In this document: positions 7,002-12,147 of the stretch, in pieces | Layout: each line of letters begins with the position of its first letter | How positions within the stretch are numbered: the stretch's first letter is position 1 | From: Candidatus Curtissbacteria bacterium RIFCSPHIGHO2_01_FULL_41_11 | GTDB taxonomy: Bacteria > Patescibacteriota > Microgenomatia > Curtissbacterales > GWA2-41-24 | Reading direction: 5' to 3' | NCBI GenBank assembly: GCA_001776335.1 | Contig: MFAZ01000015.1 | Coordinates: forward strand, 1 to 12,147 | Length of the DNA: 12,147 nt | Translations under genes and position numbers: made by a program | The notes under the pieces: generated by a model | Seen by the model: the letters and a program-made list of their open reading frames with translations, nothing else | Database searches by the model: none | Told to the model about the DNA's origin: nothing

Positions 7002-7403
7002 ATGCGCCATTACCTGAAAGCCATAATAATAGCGGTCCTCGCATACTACATTGCCTCGACTCTAATCCCCACCATAAATTTGGGGACAGATCCCCAAAAT
7101 CTACTTGTAGTAATCGGTGGAATTCTAATAACGCAGTTAATCCTTCACCCTATTTTTTCTCTGGTTCTTTTGCCCATTAACATTCTCACCCTCGGCGGGG
7201 TCTCGTTTTTCTTGAACTTAGGGTTAATCTATACCTTTATGAAATTTTTGCCGGGGTTTTCGATAGGTGCCTACAATTTTCCAGGTGCAAACATACAAGG
7301 CTTTATACTCCCGCAGGCATATCTCAACCAAATGATGGCAATAGTCGCAGTCGCCCTGATAATAACTCTTGTCCAAAAAGTCCTTCACTTAATCTTTGAG
7401 TAA
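7002..7403 (+). CDS. YvlD-like / phage holin superfamily IV membrane protein
   Basis: The 133-aa protein is almost wholly hydrophobic, with four likely membrane segments (about 5-24, 34-58, 62-84 and 108-130). The region LLPINILTLGGVSFFLNLGLIYTFMKFLPGF (50-80) matches the typical pattern of the YvlD family, often labelled phage holin family 4_2. Despite the label, family members are usually chromosomal envelope proteins and not lysis proteins; their function is poorly defined. There are no phage genes around it. The short gap to the next gene (39 nt) carries a promoter for yvcK. ATG 7002 is preceded by 7-bp repeats and no Shine-Dalgarno; AATACT (6987-6992) lies 9 nt upstream and could be a weak -10. 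Confidence 0.8.
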   Translation: MRHYLKAIIIAVLAYYIASTLIPTINLGTDPQNLLVVIGGILITQLILHPIFSLVLLPINILTLGGVSFFLNLGLIYTFMKFLPGFSIGAYNFPGANIQGFILPQAYLNQMMAIVAVALIITLVQKVLHLIFE

Positions 7404-7410
7404 AAAATTC

Positions 7411-7439
7411 TTGACCGATGATCCACTGTGCGGTACCAT
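7411..7439 (+). promoter_or_regulatory. promoter for yvcK, leaderless geometry
   Basis: TTGACC (7411-7416, 5 of 6 to consensus) and TACCAT (7434-7439, 4 of 6) are exactly 17 bp apart. Transcription would begin around 7445-7446, at the tandem ATGs 7443 and 7446. The mRNA would therefore have essentially no 5' leader. Confidence 0.5.
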
Positions 7440-7442
7440 ATC

Positions 7443-8444
7443 ATGATGCTTCGATCCTTCTTTCGTCACTATCTTGAGCTACCGGAAAAAGAGGCTAGTA
7501 TAGCTTGTCTTGGTGGCGGGGTAGGCACGTCTCAAATCTTAAAGGGTTTGCGTACCCTGCCTGTAAAACTGACGGCTATTGTTTCCATGGCAGACGATGG
7601 CGGTTCTGCAGGCAGACTAAGACGGGCCTTTCAGGTTCCACCTCCCGGCGATCTCGTAACCTGCCTGGCAGCTCTCTCTGACGAAGAGTCCGTTCTCAAA
7701 GACCTTTTTCTTTATCGGTTTGCAGGTAAACGTTACGGCAAAGACACAGATCTGGGAGGTCAAAAACTCGGAAACCTGATATTTGTAGCTCTTACCGATA
7801 TTTTTAAGGGCGACACAAACAAAGCTCTCGAAGAATTCTCCAAAATCGTTTCGCCTAAAGGTAGAGTACTGCCGGCAACAGTAGGCGACGTCAATATATG
7901 GGCCAAAACTCAAAACGGCAAAAAAATCTACGGTGAAGAAAATATTGACCTTGGTAAATACGACGGCACAAGAAGTCTTTCGGAGGTTCACCTGGATCCT
8001 GAAAACGTCAAAGCCTACAAACACTCAGTCGATGCCATAAAAAATGCAGACTTGATAATAATAGGCCCTGGCGATCTGTTTACCACAATTCTACCGGTTC
8101 TTCTTGTCCCTCAAATCAACTCAGAAATCAAAAAATCCAAAGCTCTTAAAGTATTTATAGTCAATATCGCCAATAAACCTTTTGAAACCGCAAACTACAA
8201 AGTTTCAAATTTTATTAGTATGCTCGAGAAGCACCTCTCGGGCATTTATTTTGACAGAATTATCATAAATACTAATCAAAAACCCACAATACCCAAAGAC
8301 CTCGATTACGAATATGTCAAATATGATCCTAAAAATCTGTCAAAATACAGCCATCTGATTAAAGAAGGCGATTTTATAAGTGTCGAATACCCCCTTTACC
8401 ACGACAGTGAAAAAATAGCCAAATATATAACAAGTCTAATATAA
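7443..8444 (+). CDS. yvcK: YvcK/CofD-like family protein (gluconeogenesis factor family)
   Basis: The protein (333 aa from ATG 7443) belongs to the CofD/YvcK family. Diagnostic motifs: the N-terminal nucleotide-binding loop GGGVGT (24-29), the ADDGGSAGRLR motif (50-60; usual ADDGGSSGRLR), PPPGDL (66-71) and GPGDLFTTILPVLLV from 208 (usual GPGSLYTS). In Bacillus, YvcK binds UDP-sugars and is needed for gluconeogenic growth and normal cell shape; that role is inferred here. The common neighbours rapZ/yvcJ and whiA are absent. An upstream GTG at 7428 would add five residues but falls inside the promoter spacer, so ATG 7443 or 7446 is the likelier start. The stop is followed at once by an AT-rich dyad. 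Confidence 0.9.
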   Translation: MMLRSFFRHYLELPEKEASIACLGGGVGTSQILKGLRTLPVKLTAIVSMADDGGSAGRLRRAFQVPPPGDLVTCLAALSDEESVLKDLFLYRFAGKRYGKDTDLGGQKLGNLIFVALTDIFKGDTNKALEEFSKIVSPKGRVLPATVGDVNIWAKTQNGKKIYGEENIDLGKYDGTRSLSEVHLDPENVKAYKHSVDAIKNADLIIIGPGDLFTTILPVLLVPQINSEIKKSKALKVFIVNIANKPFETANYKVSNFISMLEKHLSGIYFDRIIINTNQKPTIPKDLDYEYVKYDPKNLSKYSHLIKEGDFISVEYPLYHDSEKIAKYITSLI

Positions 8445-8488
8445 TGAGCGAAGCGAAATTATATATCAGAGTAGCAAGGCGACCTGCT
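8439..8488 (+). terminator. two adjacent hairpins after yvcK, possible weak terminator
   Basis: ATATAAT (8439-8445) pairs with ATTATAT (8458-8464) around a 12-nt loop containing GCGAAGC; the yvcK stop lies inside the left arm. A second hairpin lies at 8473-8488: AGC, a bulged A and AGG pair with CCT and GCT around a CGA loop. Neither has a T-run, so classical termination is doubtful. They may be members of the small hairpin family seen in the other gaps. Confidence 0.35.
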
Positions 8489-8492
8489 GATT

Positions 8493-8498
8493 TATAAT
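8493..8498 (+). promoter_or_regulatory. -10 box for secG, leaderless geometry
   Basis: A perfect TATAAT ends 8 nt before the secG ATG (8507). The usual 6-8 nt spacing puts the transcript start at or just before the A of ATG. No good -35 is visible near 8470; the second hairpin occupies that place. There is no Shine-Dalgarno. Confidence 0.5.
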
Positions 8499-8506
8499 AC
8501 AAACTT

Positions 8507-8722
8507 ATGAAGACATATCTGACGGTTTTTCAAATGATTATTAGTACTCTATTGATAATCATAATCCTTCTTCAATCCAAAGGTTCAGGCCTATCGACTG
8601 TTTTTGGCGGAGAAGGTGGATTCTATAGATCACGAAGAGGTGTCGAAAAACTTTTCGTTTACTTCACCGTAATTTTGGCTGTCCTGTTTTTCGTCGTTTC
8701 AATTCTGCAGTTTTTGATTTAA
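8507..8722 (+). CDS. secG: preprotein translocase subunit SecG
   Basis: SecG is the small non-essential partner of SecYE in the membrane export channel. This 71-aa protein shows the family layout: membrane helix 1 (about 3-22) ending ILLQSKGSG, a glycine-rich loop containing LSTVFGGEGG, then basic residues (RSRRGVEK) and membrane helix 2 (about 48-70). The LLQ...G-GLS..FGG pattern is typical of SecG. Its TAA stop is followed with zero spacing by the ATG of the solute-binding protein gene, so the two are surely co-transcribed. A perfect -10 lies 8 nt upstream of the start. Confidence 0.93.
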   Translation: MKTYLTVFQMIISTLLIIIILLQSKGSGLSTVFGGEGGFYRSRRGVEKLFVYFTVILAVLFFVVSILQFLI

Positions 8723-10099
8723 ATGCAAAGCGTCAAGGTAAGAACCAGAAGGATAAAGTTCTGGATCAGCTTATTCCGCGCATATCTTTCCCGCTACAGA
8801 CTGCAAATCGGATCGACAATCCTTGTGACAACCATTCTGGTTATATCTTCTGCGAAACTTTTTGGCCACCTCTCAAGTAGAAACGCCGTAACAATCGGCT
8901 TTGCCGGAAACTATACTCTGGAAACCGTCCCTACCGAAGTCTTAGCCTTGGCTACAGACCCCTTAATTTCTATAGATAAATCCGGAAAATCAACTCCGTC
9001 CTTGGCTTCACACTGGACCCAAGCAGAAGACGGAAAAACTTACCTGGTGTTTCTCAAAGACAACCTCAAGTGGCACGATGACACGCAAGTTGAGGCCAAA
9101 GACATAACAATCGCAATCGAAAACGTTACAATCACAGCCCTCAACAACAAAACGCTGGAGTTTCGCCTTCCATCATCTCTTTCCTCGTTTCCAACCGCTT
9201 TAAATAGGCCAGTTTTCAAAACTGAAAGCTTCTACGGTACAGGCAAATTCAGAATTGTCGCGATCGACAGCCAAAAAGAAATAATCAAAAAAATAAGTAT
9301 GGTACCCAAAGAAGAAGGCCTTCCCCACGTCGACATCAAATTCTATCCGACCGAACAACAGCTTATGACTGCCATTAAAATCGGCGACGTCAAATATGCC
9401 AGAGTCACAAATGCAAAATTATTTGAAAGATGGCAAAACATGAATGTCAAAAGAGAAGTAGACAACACACAGGTTGTAACAATTTTTTTTAATACGCAAG
9501 ACGAACTATTGAGCTCAGTGGACCTCAGACAGTCACTTATTTATTCGATTAACAGAAGCAACTTTGATGGTACTCCCGCAACCGGCCCCATCTCACCGGA
9601 AAATTGGGCATATTCTCAAGATGTAGGGAAATACGAATACAATACGGGAAAAGCAAAAGAGCTTCTGACAAAATCTCAAGTTAAAAGCCCAAAAATAACT
9701 TTTTCTGTACATACGGGGCTAATGGATGTTGCAAATTCTATCAAAAAAGACTGGGAAGATTTGGGTATTAAAGTAGAGCTAAAAGAAGAAAATGCATTAA
9801 CCAAAGACTTTCAGGCATTCCTTGCTGTCGAAAAACTTCCCCCAGACCCCGATCAATATGCTCTATGGCACTCAACTCAGACCACCACAAACCTAACGAG
9901 GTTAAAAGACGTCAGAATCGATAAACTCCTGGAAGATGCCAGAAGTGCACAAAAAGAAGACGAAAGAAAAAACCTTTACGCCTCCTTCCAAAAAGATCTC
10001 CTGGATGCTGCACCGGCAGCTTTCCTGTACCATCCTTACATTTATCAGGTAGTCTACAAAAACCAGGCAAAACTTGTAGATATGCTGCCTAAAAACTAG
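8723..10099 (+). CDS. membrane-anchored ABC transporter solute-binding protein, family 5
   Basis: The 458-aa protein resembles the family 5 (oligopeptide/dipeptide/nickel) extracellular binding proteins. Supporting segments: DPLISIDKSGKSTPSLASHW (81-100), LKDNLKWHDDTQVEAKDI, the LRQSLIYSINR helix, and a C-terminal LPPDPDQYALWHSTQ motif (372-386). The N-terminus is basic (VRTRRIKFW) and is followed by one membrane helix (about 31-52) with no lipobox cysteine; the whole protein appears to have no Cys. It should therefore be anchored by an uncleaved helix, with the binding domain outside. At 458 aa it is shorter than the usual ~500-600. No permease or ATPase gene is in the window, so the partner transporter is unknown; it may bind peptides, or it may be an orphan receptor. 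Its ATG abuts the secG stop. Confidence 0.88.
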   Translation: MQSVKVRTRRIKFWISLFRAYLSRYRLQIGSTILVTTILVISSAKLFGHLSSRNAVTIGFAGNYTLETVPTEVLALATDPLISIDKSGKSTPSLASHWTQAEDGKTYLVFLKDNLKWHDDTQVEAKDITIAIENVTITALNNKTLEFRLPSSLSSFPTALNRPVFKTESFYGTGKFRIVAIDSQKEIIKKISMVPKEEGLPHVDIKFYPTEQQLMTAIKIGDVKYARVTNAKLFERWQNMNVKREVDNTQVVTIFFNTQDELLSSVDLRQSLIYSINRSNFDGTPATGPISPENWAYSQDVGKYEYNTGKAKELLTKSQVKSPKITFSVHTGLMDVANSIKKDWEDLGIKVELKEENALTKDFQAFLAVEKLPPDPDQYALWHSTQTTTNLTRLKDVRIDKLLEDARSAQKEDERKNLYASFQKDLLDAAPAAFLYHPYIYQVVYKNQAKLVDMLPKN

Positions 10100-10146
10100 C
10101 TAACTTGCCACACGGTCCTCACGGTTCGCAAAAAAGTTACAAATGC

Positions 10147-10171
10147 CAAATCTGCGCTGATTTGATAAAAT
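10147..10171 (+). promoter_or_regulatory. extended -10 and overlapping dyad before tRNA-Gly
   Basis: TGATAAAAT (10163-10171) is an extended -10 (TGN plus TAAAAT) and would start transcription near 10178, about 6 nt before the tRNA. The -35 is poor. CAAATC (10147-10152) and GATTTG (10159-10164) form a perfect 6-bp dyad around TGCGCT that overlaps the TG of the extended -10. It could be a regulatory site, or the remnant of a terminator for the upstream genes. Confidence 0.35.
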
Positions 10172-10184
10172 ATCTTATTGTCCT

Positions 10185-10255
10185 GCGGGTGTAGTTCAAT
10201 GGCAGAACACCAGTTTTCCAAACTGGATACGAGGGTCCGATTCCCTTCACCCGCT
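10185..10255 (+). tRNA. tRNA-Gly (anticodon TCC)
   Basis: A full cloverleaf folds. The acceptor stem GCGGGTG / CACCCGC pairs perfectly (10185-10191 with 10248-10254). The D arm is GTTC/GAAC with GG in the loop. The anticodon stem CCAGT/ACTGG holds loop TTTCCAA, with anticodon TCC at 10217-10219. The variable loop is 4 nt and the T stem GAGGG/CCCTT has one G-T pair. Discriminator T (10255) fits bacterial tRNA-Gly, and CCA is not encoded. The T loop reads TCCGATT, so position 55 (10237) is C instead of the nearly universal T. This tRNA reads GGA and, by wobble, other Gly codons. Confidence 0.97.
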
Positions 10256-10300
10256 CACTCTATTGAAATTAGATCAAACCGAATTTGAACACTGCTCCTC

Positions 10301-10328
10301 CCTCGTTATACAATCCTCGTTATACAAT
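10301..10328 (+). repeat. exact 14-bp tandem duplication carrying a -10-like box
   Basis: CCTCGTTATACAAT occurs twice in a row (10301-10314 and 10315-10328). Each copy contains TATACAAT. The second copy ends 7 nt before ATG 10336, the right distance for a leaderless transcript. The first copy could give a second start about 14 nt earlier. Confidence 0.9.
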
Positions 10329-10335
10329 CTATGTT

Positions 10336-11316
10336 ATGGCTGAAAGGTCTGAAGAGTTATCTTCTCTTCGTGAAACATTTGTTGATAGAGTAATTATTCC
10401 GCGGTTTACCGACTATAGAGCAAGCGGTCAAATAATTGAAGACACTCTCGTTTTCGAAGCATTTCGCAGTGTTGACCGAGGATTATTTGTTCCACCTGAT
10501 ACAAATGATTATTCCATTTATACAGATAGCATTGTTCTTTTGAGGGAAGGTTCGACAATCAGTGAGCCAGGGCTTGTTTCCCTTATGATGCACGGACTGC
10601 AATTAACTGGGGACGGTAAAGTATTGGAAATTGGCACTGCATCAGGATATGGAGCTGCTTTGCTTTCTCATTGCGCCGAAGAGGTTCACACGATAGAGAT
10701 TGATCCTGAACTTGGACAACAGGCAAAAGAAAGACTGGATAGGCTCGGATATTCTGATGTAGTTGTCCATATAGGAGATGGTTTGAAAGGTATTCCGGCT
10801 CATGCACCTTTTGATAGTATAATTGTTACTGCTGGACTACGAAAAATTCCAAAACCATTGATAGATCAATTATCCGAAGGTGGAATTATAATTGCTCCAG
10901 TCGGTGCTAACAATCCCCACGACCAAGATATAATTCAAGGTTTAAAGCGCGGGAAGAGACTTCAATCAAGAGTATTAATTGAGAAGGTATCATTTGTTTG
11001 TGCTTTGAGCCCAGAAAAAGGGGGATGGACAAGGAGATCATTTGACATGGCACTCAAAAGAAAACCTGAAAGAAAAAATTCCAATGGAAAACCTATTTTA
11101 GAACAAGTCACTGGAGAAATATCTCCTGAGGAGCTTGCAAAAACTGAGCTTTTTCTTAGTAAAATGAAATCACTTGATCCAATTTCGCATCTTATAGAAG
11201 AAAGAATTGGTGTTTTAATGGATCAGGGACTAAATCATGGTCAGATTATAGAAGATCCAGAATTAATGAGGCTTAAAGCTGAAGCTAGCCAAATTTCAGA
11301 TAAAATATCCAAATGA
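10336..11316 (+). CDS. PCMT-like SAM-dependent methyltransferase with C-terminal extension
   Basis: Residues 30-225 look like protein-L-isoaspartate O-methyltransferase, which repairs damaged aspartyl residues in proteins. The start of the domain has VFEAFRSVDRGLFVPPD (39-55) and STISEPGLVSLMM (73-85; family consensus QTISQP). The SAM-binding motif I is VLEIGTASGYGAALL (96-110), followed by the acidic EIDPE (121-125), GDG (148-150) and FDSIIVTAG (159-167). A basic segment (KRKPERKNSNGK, 241-252) then leads to about 75 mostly helical residues of unknown role. At 326 aa it is about 100 longer than typical Pcm, so it may be a variant with another target. I chose ATG 10336 because the TATACAAT boxes sit just before it; a TTG at 10285 in the same frame would include them in the gene. 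No Shine-Dalgarno is present. Codon style differs from the genes before 10100. Confidence 0.8.
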   Translation: MAERSEELSSLRETFVDRVIIPRFTDYRASGQIIEDTLVFEAFRSVDRGLFVPPDTNDYSIYTDSIVLLREGSTISEPGLVSLMMHGLQLTGDGKVLEIGTASGYGAALLSHCAEEVHTIEIDPELGQQAKERLDRLGYSDVVVHIGDGLKGIPAHAPFDSIIVTAGLRKIPKPLIDQLSEGGIIIAPVGANNPHDQDIIQGLKRGKRLQSRVLIEKVSFVCALSPEKGGWTRRSFDMALKRKPERKNSNGKPILEQVTGEISPEELAKTELFLSKMKSLDPISHLIEERIGVLMDQGLNHGQIIEDPELMRLKAEASQISDKISK

Positions 11317-11319
11317 TCA
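11314..11319. other. palindrome TGATCA shared by two convergent stop codons
   Basis: The plus-strand methyltransferase ends with TGA at 11314-11316 and the minus-strand acetyltransferase ends with TGA at 11317-11319. The two stops abut with no spacer and together form TGATCA. No terminator hairpin separates the two genes. Confidence 0.9.
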
Positions 11320-11859
11320 AAAAGTCTTTCTCCAGACTATTGTGTGAGCACCTTTCCCATAAAAATCTTTAATAACGCCAACTCTTTTAAACCCCGGCTG
11401 TTTGTCATAAAAGGGGTAGCCGGAATGAGTGTGCCTTGGGCCGCTTTCCAAAAGTATCTCTTTTTTGTCTAAACTTCTTGCTAAATCTAGTGAAGCGTTA
11501 ATGAGTGCGGTACCAACTCCTTGTCCTCCTCTAAAATCTTGGTGGACATAAGCAATAATTAGTTCGCATGGTTTGTCAGTTTGCGTGAATGGAATCAGTG
11601 GATCCTTAGGTGTTTCTGCTACACCCATCATACCCACAACTTGGCCGTCTTGTGTTTGGGCAACAAACATATGCTTTGGGCTGTTTTCAGCAAGGCTTTC
11701 TCTCAAAGTTGCTATATCACCTTCAACTTCGTCATAGGCAACCCTGCCAGAATCTCTCAACCAGTATTCTGAAATTTGTCTTAAAGCAGGAATGTCCTCT
11801 TCTGTTAAAGGACGTATAATTCCACTAAATTGTTCAGTCTCTTTTGCCGTAGTCTCCAT
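11317..11859 (-). CDS. GNAT family N-acetyltransferase
   Basis: The 180-aa protein has the GNAT fold in order: IIRPLTEEDIPALRQI (14-29) is beta1-alpha1, FVAQTQDGQVVGMMGVAE (65-82) is beta2-beta3, and CELIIAYVHQDFRGGQGVGTALI (98-120) is beta4 plus the acetyl-CoA loop, with RGGQGVG at 110-116 matching Q/R-x-x-G-x-G/A. KEILLESG and PFYDKQPGFKRVG (149-161) form beta5 and the usual Y-x-x-x-G-F region. The enzyme transfers acetyl from acetyl-CoA to an amine; the substrate cannot be predicted. It is convergent with the methyltransferase and lies 15 bp downstream of a small minus-strand gene. TATACT on its own strand ends 6 nt before the ATG, so its transcript is probably leaderless. Confidence 0.9.
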   Translation of the reverse strand: METTAKETEQFSGIIRPLTEEDIPALRQISEYWLRDSGRVAYDEVEGDIATLRESLAENSPKHMFVAQTQDGQVVGMMGVAETPKDPLIPFTQTDKPCELIIAYVHQDFRGGQGVGTALINASLDLARSLDKKEILLESGPRHTHSGYPFYDKQPGFKRVGVIKDFYGKGAHTIVWRKTF

Positions 11860-11865
11860 ACGTTA

Positions 11866-11871
11866 AGTATA
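11866..11871 (-). promoter_or_regulatory. -10 box for the GNAT gene, leaderless geometry
   Basis: On the minus strand TATACT (11871 down to 11866) is followed by 6 nt and then the ATG at 11859. This places the transcript start at about the A of ATG. The -35 position falls inside the upstream gene and shows no clear TTGACA. The box lies in the 15-bp gap between the two minus-strand genes. Confidence 0.45.
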
Positions 11872-11874
11872 CTG

Positions 11875-12147
11875 CTACGAATTAGGATTTTCCGTTGAAC
11901 GTTTGTAAACGGGAGTTTTTTGAAGCAAAGCGGTAAACTCTCCCATAACTTGTTCGACTTCTTCTGGTTTCCCTCTAAAGTAAAGTTCTGAAAAAAGGCA
12001 ATGTGTTCTTCCACCGTATGCACTAAGAACGTTAAATCTTAATAATGGTTCAGCTTGTCCATCTAGTGTGATGTCAAAATATGAATAAAGTTGTGGGTAA
12101 GTTGCCATAGTCATTTTTTCTTTTCTGTTGACTCTTCTGTTTTTAGG
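11875..12147 (-). CDS. small hypothetical protein, possibly running off the window
   Basis: The frame ends at a TAG (11877-11875) and has ATGs at 12114 and 12108, giving 79 or 77 aa. It stays open to the window edge with 11 more codons, so the true start may lie outside. The sequence alternates beta-like stretches (LYSYFDITLDG, LLRFNVLSAYGG, LFSELYFRG) with a C-terminal helix (PEEVEQVMGEFTALLQK), the shape of a small alpha/beta domain. I do not recognise a family. An A/G-rich tract precedes ATG 12114 and could serve as a weak ribosome site. It is upstream of, and on the same strand as, the GNAT gene. Confidence 0.55.
   Translation of the reverse strand, partial: PKNRRVNRKEKMTMATYPQLYSYFDITLDGQAEPLLRFNVLSAYGGRTHCLFSELYFRGKPEEVEQVMGEFTALLQKTPVYKRSTENPNS

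Noticed and set aside
7002..7403. Prophage holin as a sign of phage
   Set aside because: The family label is misleading; the sequence fits the chromosomal YvlD type and no phage genes are nearby.
7428..7442. GTG start for yvcK
   Set aside because: It lies in the spacer of a 17-bp-spaced promoter; ATG 7443/7446 fits better.
10256..10284. Integration site at the tRNA-Gly 3' end
   Set aside because: No integrase and no repeated tRNA 3' end is visible in the remaining window.
10285..10335. TTG start for the methyltransferase
   Set aside because: The extra 17 residues would be encoded by the duplicated promoter element; ATG 10336 fits better.

Overview
The window most likely comes from a Patescibacteria (CPR) genome, and the Microgenomates side fits best. 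This is an inference from gene content and style, not from a marker gene. The signs are: short gaps holding small GAA-loop hairpins and 7-bp repeats; almost no Shine-Dalgarno sequences; a UvrC much shorter than usual; a membrane-anchored family 5 solute-binding protein directly behind secG; a lone YvcK/CofD-like protein; and a lone YvlD-type membrane protein. TGA ends several clear genes, so the TGA=Gly code of Gracilibacteria/SR1 does not apply.

Layout. 1-668: the C-terminal end of an upstream gene, a good sigma70-type promoter, a small unrecognised gene (118-453), then a gap with a large hairpin and three tandem 37-bp repeats. 669-6938: a DNA-repair block with uvrA, a secreted and membrane-anchored transglutaminase-like protein, and a short uvrC. 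7002-10099: a cell-envelope block with the YvlD-type membrane protein, yvcK, secG and the solute-binding protein. 10185-10255: tRNA-Gly(TCC). 10336-12147: an accessory-looking tail with a PCMT-like methyltransferase, a convergent GNAT acetyltransferase and a small unknown gene on the minus strand that may run off the window. By eye the tail has a different codon style (more T-ending codons) from the C/A-rich block before 10100.

How the genes work together. UvrA and UvrC act in nucleotide excision repair (UvrB is not here). SecG belongs to the Sec channel that would export the transglutaminase-like protein and insert the anchored solute-binding protein. YvcK family proteins affect envelope and central carbon homeostasis in other bacteria.

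The most interesting theme is start architecture. At least four genes (yvcK, secG, the methyltransferase and the GNAT gene) have a -10-like hexamer ending 3-8 nt before the ATG, so their mRNAs would begin at or just before the start codon. A second theme is a set of small intergenic repeats (7-bp, 27-bp and 37-bp units, GAA/CGA-loop hairpins) just upstream of starts, with one 7-bp family apparently forming the linker of UvrA. I found no CRISPR array, insertion sequence or obvious new defence system.
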